Source: Epiperipatus broadwayi (lineage: Eukaryota; Onychophora; Udeonychophora; Euonychophora; Peripatidae). Taken from it: a stretch of DNA of 64,000 nt. Every line of letters starts with the position of its first letter. The first letter of the stretch is position 1. The stretch is from positions 5,374,963-5,438,962 of the forward strand of contig JAQFVV010006208.1 of the NCBI GenBank assembly GCA_028023455.1, in the 5' to 3' direction. Position numbers and translations under genes: made by a program. This document shows, piece after piece, positions 1 to 11,414 of the stretch. The notes under the pieces are model-generated. The model did not search any database. It had not been told where the DNA came from and worked only from the letters and a program-made list of their open reading frames with translations.

Positions 1-195
1 ATAGATGAATAATTGAAATCTTAAACTGAATTCCAAGAGATCGTAAGAGACTCAGAAAGAGACCACATCTGAGATGGATGGATGAAATATGAAAGTGTGC
101 AGGGGTGGTGAGGAGAAGAGAGGATAGAGATTGAAGAAGATGTGTTAAAGGCTATCCTGCAGTGAATTGATGATGGTTGATGATGATGATAAGAT
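1..195 (+). mobile_element. RTE-like LINE 3' end (copy 1)
   Basis: Decayed 3' end of a non-LTR retrotransposon. Conceptual translation resembles the C-terminal tail of RTE-type endonuclease/reverse transcriptase proteins (pieces such as WIPRDRKR and RWMDEI, then a Cys-Ala-Gly stretch). The copy ends in a short GAT microsatellite tail, usual for RTE elements, rather than poly-A. Homologous copies lie at 49261-49503, 61000-61222 (minus) and 61822-62214. It is truncated by the window edge and carries stops, so it is a dead copy. Confidence 0.7.
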
Positions 196-469
196 AATTT
201 TACACAAGACATTTTTATTGTTCTTTTTATATTCAGTAATATTTCCCATCCAATATATCACTCAGATATTTTTTTTACTCATTTTATATGATTGACAAAT
301 GAAAGATCTTGTTTTTTTCTACTTTTATTTGGATAACCTGATGTTATTGACTGTTTTAGGAAAACTCATATATTCACATTACTTTGGGTTTTTTTTTTTA
401 AATCCTTGGTGGTTATTACATCTAATTAATATTTGAATATAATTATAATGTATATAATAAATTTTAGAT
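196..469. other. AT-rich intron sequence
   Basis: T-rich intron between the LINE tail and the first B foldback. No exon, RNA gene or recognised repeat seen. Confidence 0.6.
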
Positions 470-916
470 GTAATTACAACGGATTTGAGTACAGACTTTC
501 AATCTCTCTTCAGCTATCCACTCCTTGCATAACCGATATATACGATCACATATATGTGAAAAAGATAAAGGATCTCCAATATACATATTTCCTGCTAAAC
601 AAGCACTCATTATATCATCATATCTCACACATACAGCAAATCTTCAAACTTATATTGACAGAGTTGGAGGGTGGAGGAAATTGAAGTCTGTAAATTTGAA
701 GATTTGTTATCTTAATATAAACTGAGCACTGATTATATATGTGTGTGGGAGATGATGATATGGACCAACTGATGATTTCTGGTTCTGCATGAAATATACA
801 TATTTGAGATCATTTATATTTCTTCACATGTATATGGTCTTGTGAATTCGTTATATAAGATGAAATGGATAGTTGAAGAAAGCATGAAAGCCTGTGATCA
901 AATACCCTCTAATTAC
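470..916. repeat. Family B foldback (hammerhead family)
   Basis: Two B units in opposite orientation make an imperfect palindrome. The outer ends match (GTAATTAC near 470, AATTAC near 916). The right arm carries a hammerhead-like core: CTGATGA near 766 and GAAAT about 15 bases later. The left arm carries the antisense copy, damaged. The tRNA-like stretch that ends each B unit, seen as a B-box-like GATTTGAGTAC in antisense, lies at the outer ends. Confidence 0.7.
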
Positions 917-1172
917 ACCTAATTAAGTACACACCTATGAGCGTACAGGAGCACTATAGTTCTTGAGTTTTTTCCTATCTCTCTATAATCTTGTTTATAA
1001 GATTTCCACAATTTGTATGATAATCTTTAAAGTCTCAATAGTATAGGTCTGGGTTTTTTATTATCCAGTATCAAAAGCTACTTTTGTAGTGAACAAGCTT
1101 TTTCATTGATGAGGGTTTAAGTAAAGAATTGATTTAATTGAAATTCATATCATTCATTGATCAAAATAACAG

Positions 1173-1455
1173 TGGATTGAAGCCTGTCCATTAAAGTATG
1201 AAGATTAGCTACGAAGATTAGCTATCTTAATATATATATATATATATGAGCACTTATTGCATATACGTGTAGAGATGATAATCTGGACCAACTAACTGAT
1301 GATTGCTGGTTTAGCATGAAATACCTATATTGCTGATTATTTATTTTTTCGACATATATGTGTTCAAGTGTATCGGTGTTATGAGATAGGGTGGAGAGTG
1401 GTGGGTAGTGTGAAAGTCTGTGCTCATATACCCTATATATTACATATATTGATAC
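1173..1455 (+). repeat. Family B unit, single
   Basis: One forward B unit that starts at the conserved GCCTGTCCATTAAAGTATG segment and runs past the hammerhead region (~1285-1350) into the tRNA-like tail. A 4-base insertion before CTGATGA breaks the inner stem I, so this ribozyme copy is probably inactive. Confidence 0.7.
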
Positions 1456-2324
1456 AGGTATATAATAAGCCTGTATTTCAGTTATAATTGATTAATGTCT
1501 TTGTTTGATGATATTTAATATTGTTCTAATTAAAATGTCTATTTGTTGCATTTATGTTCAAAAGAATAATGTAAGAAAACTAATATTTTTATAGCCTTTT
1601 AATTACAGATATCTATGATTTTAATATTCATATTTATTTTAAAGTAGAGATTAGTTTAAAGTTTTCTTTGGGGTATAGTTTTATATTGATCAGAAGATTC
1701 ATTAAATTATATAAGAGAAAAAAAAAAATTAAAATTAAAATGGAAAAGTGAAATTGTATTGAAAGTGTGTTTAGAGATAGAATAATTATTGAAGAAATAT
1801 CGGAAAGACTGGAAAAAAAAATAGAAGAAAAAAGCTTGTATTTGTTTTTTAGGAATGAGGTGATATGATGGTTTGAAGAGAAGAGCAAGAATTAGCAGAA
1901 CTTAGAACAAATAAAATGTGTTATGTGAAACTTACCCGAGTATCTGAATAAAAATTATATTCAGTAACTCAGTACATATTTCTAAAATATTAATTAAAAT
2001 CGATTATAGACAACTAAATAAAATATATATGTTTTATTTTGAAACGGATCATTTTAGCTTTTTTCTATTATTTTATTCATTTTCTTTTACAGTGACCCAA
2101 TGATATAATCGCCTACAATTTTAAATGATAATTGTATTAAGATAATTGATATCTATTTGTTTTAATTTAAATAATTATATCTACAGAAGAGCATAATTTT
2201 GAACTGATGGTTTGGGATTTTAAATGCTGTTAATTATTTATTATATTAATTCTTTAAAAGTCTAGAAACGCATCTGATATTGTTGATAACAAATGGTCAT
2301 AATTGTATTTCTATATTGGGCTAT
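1456..2324. other. AT-rich intron sequence
   Basis: Very AT-rich intron with A- and T-tracts (for example around 1720 and 1810). I see no coding segment or repeat related to the other families. Confidence 0.6.
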
Positions 2325-2451
2325 TTCCATCATCTAATATGAGTATTGAATGTCTTTAAAAAAATTTAACTTTATTTAAATATTCCCCATACATTCAACT
2401 GTTAGTAATAGCACACTCATTAGTTTATGCACAACATTTTGAGAGGTATTA

Positions 2452-2576
2452 TTCTCCCTTTTTCAAGTATTGCTGGCCTGGCCAGTGACAGTACTAGCAT
2501 GGGAATCAAACCTGGACCATTAAATTCTTGAATATGGAATTTTAACATAATGTTCTAACCAACTGAGCAATCCTGC
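2452..2576 (-). repeat. tRNA-derived segment (left arm of F)
   Basis: Read on the minus strand this segment has an A-box-like TTGCTCAGTTGG and a B-box-like GGTTTGATTCCC at tRNA-like spacing, followed by a body with GTACTGTCACTGG. It is a tRNA-derived SINE head and not a functional tRNA gene, since no full cloverleaf is evident. The mirror copy at 2577-2700 (+) has a weaker B box, CGTTCAACTCCC. Confidence 0.6.
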
Positions 2577-2692
2577 ATTATCTTAAAATTCAATATTGAA
2601 GAATCTAAGGGTCCACGTTCAACTCCCATGATAGTACTGTCACTGGTCAGTCCAGCAACACCTGAAGAAGAGGGGAGAACCATACCTCTCAA

Positions 2693-2900
2693 AACATCAC
2701 ATGATGGAGAGTTGCATTGGATCCTAAGATCTAGGTGCAGTGCTTTCAGATCCAAGGCTCATCACTGACGAAGGCCACAAGCCAGAAACTAGTCTGGGGA
2801 TAGGCACTAGATGGGGATTTTATGCACAAGGCTTCTGGCATCCATTGATTATTCTGGTTTGCACTGAGTGGCAGTATATATAGAGAGTTTTGTCTGTTCA
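2693..2900 (+). mobile_element. Family A retroposon, head deleted
   Basis: This copy joins the conserved 5' tag (ACATCACATGAT) directly to the family A body and ends at GAGTTTTGTCTGTT. It sits inside the right arm of the F foldback and is therefore younger than it. It carries the hammerhead core CTGACGA (2765-2771) and GAAACTAGTC, but the outer part of stem I (TTGGAT) is deleted. Confidence 0.75.
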
Positions 2901-3003
2901 TATACTAACCTATGTACTATTACTGTCATTTGAATGTATTTGGAATATTTAAATAAGGTAATCTTCTAAAGACATTCACTACTCATATTAGACAATACAG
3001 TTA

Positions 3004-3498
3004 AAACATCATTATCACAACCCTTCAGGAAAACAAATACATGGTGATTATGCATATAAGATTCTTTCATATTTATGACTGACTGAAATTTTGTTTTAGA
3101 ATACTTTTACGATGCTTTGGCAAGTGAAATGGATAAATAGAAGCATTTCTACAACATACACAGAAACTAATGATGTGGAGCCCATCATTAATTTGTCACA
3201 GATTTGTTGACATTTCCATTCTTAGCAAGTAAACCATTATAATTTAGCAAAATATCATCAAACAAAAGGAAACATTTTAATTTTAAGCCATAGTATCATA
3301 AAGTTAATTATTATAGATTACAAATCCTTTGACTGTGAAATGCACTTCTTTCTATAGCTCATTAGTAAATGCATTCTTACCATTATTGTGTTAGAATTGC
3401 TAATAGTTAGTGTTTCTCACTCAAATACTTTTGCAAATACTGGTTAGTTACTTGAGGGTTTTTTGTTGAGATGAAGGAACCATCATGATCTATGGCAG
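3004..3498. other. AT-rich intron sequence
   Basis: Ordinary AT-rich intron. No gene or recognised repeat. Confidence 0.55.
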
Positions 3499-3801
3499 CA
3501 TTTCCCAAACTTATTCTATTGTGGAACTCTTTGCAAATCCTAAAATTTTAATGGAACACTTTGGTTTTTTTAATACAAGGATAGGTTTGTATTTTTCAGT
3601 TTTAATTACAAATAAATAAGTACAAGAGTTAAAAAAACAAAATAAACATTTCAAAATTTTAGTTATAATACAATTCACACATTTAAAACACAACAATATA
3701 GTATTTAATATCATACAAGGATATTAATTTAACAGAATTTCATATTTTTTTCATGGAACACTTACTGACCTTCTATGGAACATTAGTGTTCCACAGAATA
3801 T
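3499..3801. mobile_element. hAT-like non-autonomous remnant
   Basis: Starts with CAGCATTTCCCAAACTTATT followed by GTGGAACTC, the typical terminus of many hAT elements. The far side repeats the theme inverted (GGAACACTTACTGACC, then GTTCCACAGAATATAGTG). The termini are diverged and no duplication is clear. No transposase reading frame remains. Confidence 0.5.
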
Positions 3802-5639
3802 AGTGTAATGGGTCCATCCCTTTACCTATCTTGCTTGAAGTAGTCGTCTTTACGTGAGTATGAACGTGTAATCTATTTACGCGTATGAACAAAAAACAAA
3901 AACACAATCAAATGTGAGTCGTATTTATAAAATTCGATCTTCATATTATCGCTTTGATTTTAGGATATCCTATACAGATATAATTTTCTTTGATATCATA
4001 CAACAGTATATTTATGGACATCTAAATAAAGACTCCAAGCGCCAATCTCACCCGTAGGTAAGAATTATACTGGATAATATGGAAGTATATAATAGGATGA
4101 TAAAATGACCCGGCCTGCAGCTAGCTTTCTCAAGGTGGGTGATAAAATTACCGGGAGTAGATGTAACCTATTTTAATCTTAATAAAAAAAAAACTCAAAA
4201 CAAAAAAAAAACATTCATCATTTAATACATATTTATTTGTAATAATATTTACGTAAGTCAATATCAATTCTATTTTTTTATTATTTATTAAATATTCCTA
4301 TCAGTTTTTCTTTTTGTTAGTGCAGATACACGATATTCAGTAAACCCATTTTAAAATTCATTTATTATAGACATATTATACAATAGATTGATTTCCCTCT
4401 TTTTCTATAACTCAGTATTTCTGTACTTCCAGATTTTCTTTCCGTTCTTTGCCAGTTTACTCTTTTTTTTTTACCAAAACCCCCACACACAAATACACTA
4501 TAACATGTATGTTGCAACAAGGGTTTAATTATGGAAGAATTAATAAGGTAATAATGACAGTACAAATTAATTTAAACACTCCGTGCAAAAAAAAAAGTTC
4601 ACAATTAGGTCAGTCAACAGTTTTTTCTGAATTACGTGGAGTTTAATTGATTAAGCTTACTAAGAATTCATACATATATGCAAACAGAAAAAGGTATCTG
4701 TATTTCGCCAGGGAATTGATTGAATTCACCTGGTGAAAGAGAATCTCCAGTCCTTGGATGATGAACTTATGAAGTTCGGAGTCCACTTGGCTGAATTTTA
4801 TTTATTTAATTATTCTTTTGACACATATCATGAAGGTCCAACATTATTATTTGTTGAGGCGATCTTTCAGGCTTGACATCTCTTCTCAGATATTGGCAGC
4901 TACTATACATTCAGGGGAAGGATTTTGGACACCTCACACATTGAAGTTTCTACCCCAGCATAATCATATTTTATCAATGTATATCGCTGATCTCTGGATT
5001 ATTCTCTATATATAAGTCTAAAGCCTGCTTTCTTCATGACTCCAAAACTTATAATCCCATTTTTAAAATTTATCTTTTTTTTTAAATCAGGAATTGTCGA
5101 CTCCACCCCTTCTCTTAATTCTTTCTTTTTATTCATTTTCTTTTTTTCTATTTCCATTAACATTCCATGTTGGAATGCACTGTAAAAGCTTTTTACACCC
5201 TTTTTTTAAAAATTAGTATTCAATTAGAACTCAACATTCCAAGGTTTTGCAACAGTCACTTTTATTGTTCTGTAAATCAGTGTCTTCCATCTTGGCATTT
5301 ATAGTTCTTTCTTTGACTTTTAATATATATATATTTTAAAGTTTATCAATGTTTTTATTTTATTTTATGGATTTTCATATTCCATTGATTTAAAACACAC
5401 TCATACATATACATAGCAATGTGTTTATCTGGGTTTGGCAAAAAGAAAAAAACAGAGCATGTATATACCCTCCTCCATACCTCTCTTTTATGAGCTTTTT
5501 TTATTAAAATAACTAAATCTATGATATAATACTACTAAATAAATGACAATTATACATCAACTTGTAAATTTTAGTAAAGTAATATATATTTTTTTATAAT
5601 AATACGTTAAGTATACGAATACGTACTTGTCTATTTATC
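3802..5639. other. Intron sequence without recognised elements
   Basis: Long stretch with no exon and no match to the window's repeat families. 3830-4160 is somewhat richer in CpG and looks unique. 4690-5030 is less AT-rich but has no convincing reading frame. 5100-5640 is T-rich. Short open frames here fit chance. Confidence 0.5.
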
Positions 5640-5832
5640 GCAACAGGATTTGATTATACCTGCCCTGTTGTAATACCCCCCTCCCAGAAGTCTTTAAATA
5701 TGGTCTATGTATTTGAATGGCTCCTAAATATCATGAACCGTTTGCAATAGCATGGGCTTGAGGGAACGAGCATTATATGATCTCCTTACCTCCTGGCCAG
5801 TATTCACTCAGAATGCATTATCCTCTTGACAC

Positions 5833-7315
5833 TTAATGATAGGGAAAGGTCCTCATATAAACTGCAAAATTTCTTACAGATAAATTTCCCTGGTTTCTCA
5901 CGTGTGGGGTTTTCACCATGACTAGATCGCCAACTTTAAACTGATGAGGCATCTCCAGTGTATGTTTGTTTCTTTCCTGACTCCTTTTCAAAAGTGTATG
6001 ATATGCCTGCTCTTGGTTCTCCACATTTATTGGCATTTCCATTGGTCCTGGTATTTTGACCTTGATTAATTTAGGCATGTGTTTGAACTGGAGATGCACG
6101 GGAGAGAACCCTGTGGACTCATTAACCACCCAATTTATGTAGTTCAGTATTTCCGGAATCTTTTTAACCCATTCTCGGTGATTAGTTGGGATGTACGTCC
6201 TAAGCAACCTATGCAACTCACACATCACCCACTCACATGGGTTCAATTGGGGATTCCTAATTGATGTTAGTATGTGTTGGATCCTGACTTCTGAACATTT
6301 GCTTTCCATTCTCCAAAGATAAATGGTGTGCCATGATCCAAGAGGATGCTTTGAGGTTGTCCTAGATATTCCTTTTAAGGAGACATGGTTTTTCGGGTAT
6401 TTGCTTGAGTCATGGGATATGCAGCCACAAATTTACTGAATAGATCATACACCACCAACAAATATTTTTTTCTATTAAAGGCAGGCAATGGCCCATAATA
6501 ATCTATGGCAATCATCTCACGTGGCTTTTTTGGGATTATGAAGCTCATTCGGCCTGCATAATTCCTATTAGCAGGCTTAGTTTTCTGGCAAAGTTCACAT
6601 TGGTTGATCATCCCATGACAGTCCCACGCATGCCTGGCCAATAAAACCACTGTTAAAGTGACTTTTCAGTTTTCCACATCCCATAATATCCATATATTTG
6701 GTGGACATGAGTCACCACCACATTCCTCATTTGCTGGAGTATTACAGATCTCCAACTTTCTGCTTCCCTTTTTGTTCTGTGTTGGAGAACAGCTTGGTTA
6801 AGTTGTATCAGTTGATCCTACATCTGGAATCATCCATCATTTTTGCTTTTATTCCCTTCCAGTTGTGCGATTATTTGACTTAGCTGGGCATCATCTCTCT
6901 GACACTGGGCCAATCTTTTAAGATCATTCTCTACCCCCTCATTAATCCTTAAGTTTATTCCTGCCATATATAAATTTTCAGTTTTAAGATGACATGATGG
7001 CAAATGCACCATGTTACGGCTAAGAGCAGCAGCCACAATGTTATCTGACCCCTTACAATGCTTTACCACATAATTATACTCTTGGAGGTATAGGCTCCAC
7101 CGCACCAACTGACTATTTGGCAGATAACTATGGTTAATAAATTCTGAACTCTTATGATCTGTAACTACGATTATTTTTGATCCCAATAACAATGTGCAGA
7201 GTTTCCTTTTCTGTGGTGGTGTATTGATGCTCCAGACCCTTGAGCAGCCTACTTAAGAAATACAGCACTTTCACCTGACCATCCTCTTGAATCTGATCAT
7301 AGCATATGACTAACA
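5833..7315 (-). pseudogene. Ty3/Gypsy-type retrotransposon pol remnant
   Basis: Broken pol gene read right to left. 7315-7200 encodes RNase H (YDQIQEDGQVKVLYFLSRLL, then TTTEKETLH). After a frameshift or deletion RNase H continues at 7192-6830 (VVTDHKS, HCKGSDNIVAAALSR). 6650-6375 has the integrase zinc-binding half (H..C..C, CELCQKTKPANRNYAG) and the start of the catalytic core (IAIDYYGPLPAFNRKKYLLV). 6309-5833 has the end of the core and the C-terminal part (YINWVVNESTGFSPVHLQF, FKVGDLVMVKTP). Reverse transcriptase and gag are missing. Stops and frameshifts separate the pieces, so it is dead. 5640-5832 may be adjacent element sequence, but no LTR pair was found. Confidence 0.85.
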
Positions 7316-7374
7316 CTTTTTGATTTTAAATCATTTAAAACATTATTATGCTACAAATCTAATATTCATTTTTA

Positions 7375-7555
7375 CACATAGGCAAAACTCTCCATACAGT
7401 AGCGCCACTCAGTGTAAGCCAGAGCAATTAATGAATGCAGGAAAGTTTGCTCTAGTTGCACTGAGTGGCACCACTGTATGAAGAGTTTTGCCTATATGTA
7501 AATCGCTTGTGTAAGCATAAAGAATGGTGGTCATGTGATGTTTAATGGTTTAATC
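7375..7555 (-). mobile_element. Family A foldback, 181-bp deletion form
   Basis: Compact inverted repeat (7379-7495) made of the family A 3' end facing its reverse copy, followed by the reverse of the A 5' tag (CATGTGATGTTTAATGG). It is flanked by a perfect 11-bp direct repeat, ATTCATTTTTA, at 7364-7374 and 7556-7566. The central body with the ribozyme is deleted. It has the same length and layout as the copy at 38709-38889. Confidence 0.8.
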
Positions 7556-7566
7556 ATTCATTTTTA

Positions 7567-8280
7567 TAATTTGGAATTTTCTAAAATAAAAGACATCTTT
7601 GTAGTTTTTTATGTTTTTGTATTCCACAAAAAGTTTCCAACACTTTTTATCAATATATCCATAGATTTAAGCATTTAATTTTCTAAATCAGTTTCTTTTG
7701 TTCTTTGATTTTTATTATATTAATTACATTTTAAATTTTTTCTTTTTTTATTATATTTTGAGTATTATACAAGTCTGTTTTACTCTAGAATTTACATATT
7801 TCTAATTTTTTAGCAAGATTAGTATTTTAACAATTAATTGTCATCCATTATTTGTTCATTTTTAATCAATATATCAAATTTTTTTGTTTACTCTTATGGC
7901 GGATGTTTGCTACTTATTGATATTTTCATATATTAATTAAACTGGTTAAAGTGTGACATGAATTGATACAAGTTATAATAAACATGAGATTTTTTATTAA
8001 AATTGCTTTTGGTATATCTTTTAAGATTTTATTTCTTTTTCTTTTAACCATTCATTGTTTTCTCCATTCAGGAGTTTCTCTGATCCAGTTTTTTGCATCA
8101 AAGGCATGTTAAATTTTGATTTGAAATTTCCCATTTTTAAAATTATCGAATTGAGTAAAAAAAATGTCATGTTGTAACATCAAAACATATCATTATTTAT
8201 TTTTACTAATTGTATGAATAGTTTTATTTTTATTACCAGACATAATTGCAATGGGATTTTGATTTTGGTTTATAATATTA
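7567..8280. other. AT-rich intron sequence
   Basis: T-rich intron with no recognised element or gene. Confidence 0.6.
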
Positions 8281-8288
8281 GTCTAGTC

Positions 8289-9261
8289 CAGTGGTCTTCA
8301 ACCCTTGGTCCGCGGACTGGCGCCGATCCACAGAAGTTTTCTGCTGGTCCATACTAGACTGGCAGGAAAGTTTGTAAATAACAAAATAATAAAATTTTAA
8401 ACTTTTAATTAATATAAACAATTTTTATTTATTTTTTCATCGCAATTGCTTAAATAAAATTAATTATAAATCAAAATTTTATTTAAATTATTAGATAATA
8501 CATTTATCTGAAAATGCAATCTTTAAAAAACAAAACATCAATCTCATGATAATTGCACCACTTCGTACACGTCAATTTCTATACCTAGTAGGCATTTCTG
8601 TATTGCATCAGCTAATTTATTGGTCACATGTAGCAAAATTTTTTATTGCATTTGTATCATCTTTTTATTTTGTAAACTTCACAAAACAGAGATAGATCAT
8701 TGATGATGATTTCCCTTCATCGAGAAAGTAAATCTATTACCTTTTTTTTTTTTTTTTAGCAAAATGATATCTTTATAATGATTGTTTTATTTTTATGTGA
8801 CACTTTACCAATACAACTTTTCGTTCTGTTTCTTTTTTTTAATTGGGTAAAAATGAGATTAAAATAACACCAGATTCAAAATTAAAAAAAAAAAAGTTTT
8901 TTTATTATACAAACTCCATATATATAACTTCATCTTGTATATTTAACATTAAATACAGATATTACATTTATCATCATCATTGTCACTAGCTGTGATATTT
9001 CCCAACATTCAGGTGAATAACATTTTATATTTGCATGTTTTAACAATGAAAAATAAACTAGCGATGCAGCCACATTAATGAGAAGACTGTTCAGCATGTG
9101 AAAGTAATAGTGTTTTGTTTTGGTCAGTTATAACAATTATGCTCATCTAAGGCTAAACAGTTTAAATCTTTAAGAAAATTTATCTGTAGACTTCTGCCGG
9201 TCCACGAAATCTTATCCTTATTTTTGCCGGTCCACAAGTGCGAAAAGGTTGAAAACCACTG
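8289..9261. mobile_element. hAT-family non-autonomous element, 973 bp
   Basis: Terminal inverted repeats CAGTGGTCTTCAACC (8289) and GGTTGAAAACCACTG (ending 9261) pair with one mismatch. An exact 8-bp target-site duplication GTCTAGTC flanks the element (8281-8288 and 9262-9269), the length diagnostic of hAT. Subterminal parts contain GGTCCGCGGACTGG and its inverse-like GCCGGTCCACAAG. The interior is AT-rich without a transposase frame, so it would need a transposase in trans. The perfect duplication suggests a fairly recent insertion. Confidence 0.9.
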
Positions 9262-9269
9262 GTCTAGTC

Positions 9270-10189
9270 GGTTAATGCTAACTTGCTTTTAGAAATAAAA
9301 ATAATAAATTCATATGCTTACCCTGTGTAGAAAACAATCAAGACAAGGCTTAGATTAAATAATTCAGAAAATGGCTCTAGTACATCTAATGGGCTATTAT
9401 CCAATGAAATGCAATAAATTATCACAATAATTACTTGAAAATAATAATGAAATTTAGTTTTAAATGATTAATTTAACAAAGGAAAATATTTTTGAAATTT
9501 ATAACTTTGACAAACCGTACACTAACAATTTAACTACCATAAATCAAAATATTATAGATAAAAATGAACTTAAATAATTTTTTAAAAAAAATTAAGTTTA
9601 ATTTAACAATTCCACCCATATTAATTTTTTTTCTGAAATTCTGTACAAATACACAAAATAAAAGAAAAACTCAGAATATATATTTGTGTTTTTTGATCAT
9701 GAAAAAGAATACGGACAGAGCTTTGATAGATAAAACATCAAATTGATACACTAAGAGCATGATGACGGAATGAGGAAAGAGGCTTAATATATTGCAAATA
9801 ACAATGTTATAAACAAAAGAGCTAATAGCATTCAATTACCAAACCAAGTAATATGTAGATTAGGCAATATAATACTAATAAACAGACCCTATAGAAGTAG
9901 CAAACAAAATGAAATAATATAGTTTAAATAATATAGTTATGCCAATGAAAATACACTAAGCCAAATAGAAAACCGATTTAAAAAAAAATAAAATAACACA
10001 ATTTACCAGACATACAAACGTATGTTTACAAATTTATTACAAATAAAAAGACAAAGTGGAAATAAAATTACATGTTTTTATTATTTAAAGTAAAAAAAAA
10101 GGGCAACATAAACTAGTGGAATATTTGACAATGCATTTGAGAGCAAACATGCATTTATTTTAGTCACATTGCGATACATAATCACAAAA
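9270..10189. other. AT-rich intron sequence
   Basis: A-rich intron. The open frame near 9564-9746 is low-complexity and unlikely to be coding. Confidence 0.55.
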
Positions 10190-10288
10190 ACATTTTATGT
10201 TTCAAGTGTTTGTGATTTTGTGTTGAAGCCATGATCATAGTTATTCTGGGCTACACATGGCCCATGGACCACAGCTTGGACATCCTTG
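10190..10288. mobile_element. hAT-like terminal fragment
   Basis: Ends with GGCCCATGGACCACAGCTTG and then GACATCCTTG, resembling the common hAT 3' terminus of the 'gcgggccacaggttggacacccctg' type. The other end was not found. Confidence 0.4.
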
Positions 10289-10364
10289 ATCTAAATCTTG
10301 TTTTTTAATGTTTATCAGATGGTTCATGACTATTATTAATGATTTGATATATGCTTTTAATCAT

Positions 10365-10450
10365 GTTACATGTGATACGATTGCATGAGATGGAGTAGAT
10401 GGCTGAAGGGGAGTTGAAAGTCTGTGTTCAAATTCCCTATATTACACTTA
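10365..10450 (+). repeat. Family B fragment (tRNA-like tail only)
   Basis: Only the end segment of a B unit remains: GAGATGGAGTAGATGG, then a B-box-like GTTCAAATTCCC. The ribozyme portion is absent. Confidence 0.55.
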
Positions 10451-11114
10451 ATATTATACAGGCATGCACTATATAAATCTCCTTGCACTCATTCTATATA
10501 TGTAGGTTGTACTATATAATTAACAATATTTATTTTAATACATTTATAAATGATTCAGACATTTCACACTTGCTGTTTTCAAGACATTCTAATGTACAAA
10601 AGTCATTGAATGTAATTGATATCCCTCTTTCTATTATAAAAACACAAATTTTAAGCAATTAGCAACATCACAAGACACTAACAGTGCAAGTCAGATTTTA
10701 ATGATCTGTGTAGAAGGCTGAACACTTAAGCTGTTTTAAATTCAGTGGCCATCTTTGATTTTTAATTTGCTATTCACATTCATGAACTGAAATTTTTCAA
10801 ATAAAGTTTTAAAACAAAGTCATCCAGGTTGACTTTACAGTTATAGAAGTCTGACATCAAGCCAACTAAATATATATTATGTAATTTTAATAATGTTAAT
10901 TTTTTTACTAAAAAGGGAATAAATATGCATAAGTATACAATATTATCTATCCATAATTAGAACATAGTAATATTTATCTTTTAACTTTCTAAGTCACAAA
11001 TGTAAGTAATATTCCAAGTTAACAGACAAATGAATACTTGTCAGATTCTTATTACAGTTTGTAGTTTATTGGTCTTTTGAATGCTCTGTGAACCTTGACT
11101 TTTCTTATCGCTTG
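10451..11114. other. AT-rich intron sequence
   Basis: Nothing recognised in this intron stretch. Confidence 0.55.
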
Positions 11115-11375
11115 AGCTGGTCCATTAAAGTATGAAGATTGTCTATCTTAATATATATCTGAGCACTTATGGTATATATGTGTGGGAGATGATAATCTGG
11201 ACCAACTGATGATTGCTGGTTTAGCATGAAATACATATATTGGTGATTATTTATCTTTTCAGCATATATATGCTTGAGTGTATCAGTGTTATTAGATAGA
11301 GTGGAGAGTGGTGGGTCATGTGAAAGTCTGTGTTCATATACCCTATATTACATATATAGACACATGGCATATATT
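11115..11375 (+). repeat. Family B unit with well-preserved hammerhead
   Basis: Forward B unit: conserved TCCATTAAAGTATGAAGATT, then the hammerhead motif (11191-11251), then the tRNA-like tail (TAGATAGAGTGG and a decayed B box near 11330). Two further units in reverse orientation follow at 11415. Confidence 0.75.
11191..11251 (+). ncRNA. Type I hammerhead ribozyme motif (family B)
   Basis: Catalytic core CTGATGA at 11206-11212 and GAA at 11228-11230. Stem II is TGCT/AGCA around a GGTTT loop, with a T-T apposition next to the core that is an A-T pair in a sister copy. Stem III is minimal (ATA/TAT, 11231-11238). A is at the cleavage position 11239. Inner stem I TTGGT 11240-11244 pairs with ACCAA 11201-11205. 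The outer stem GATTAT 11245-11250 pairs with ATAATC 11192-11197, with TGG bulged. All invariant core bases are present. Activity is inferred, not shown. Confidence 0.75.
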
Positions 11376-11414
11376 AAGCTTGTGTTTTGGTTATTGCTTT
11401 CAATGTATATTTAA

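Larger units (their letters stand above)
2325..3003. repeat. Family F foldback with tRNA-derived core
   Basis: A large inverted repeat. Left arm 2325-2576 runs from TTTCCATCATCTAATATGAG to a tRNA-like segment. The right arm repeats it in reverse (2577-2700 and ~2900-3003) and is interrupted by a family A retroposon. At the centre two tRNA-related segments meet head to head. Relatives lacking the tRNA part are at 28995-29250, and one with it is at 35150-35375. Confidence 0.7.

Noticed and set aside
2665-2700. CTGAAGA...CCTCTC-AAAA in family F as a hammerhead
   Set aside because: The GAAA element is AAAA in both arms of the copy and stem I cannot be paired; the core G is missing.
5640-5832. 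LTR of the Gypsy remnant
   Set aside because: CCCTGTTGTAATACCC looked like an LTR edge, but no second copy or TG...CA pair could be found.
9564-9746. Small protein gene
   Set aside because: Asn/Lys/Phe-rich translation typical of AT-rich noncoding DNA, no homology seen.
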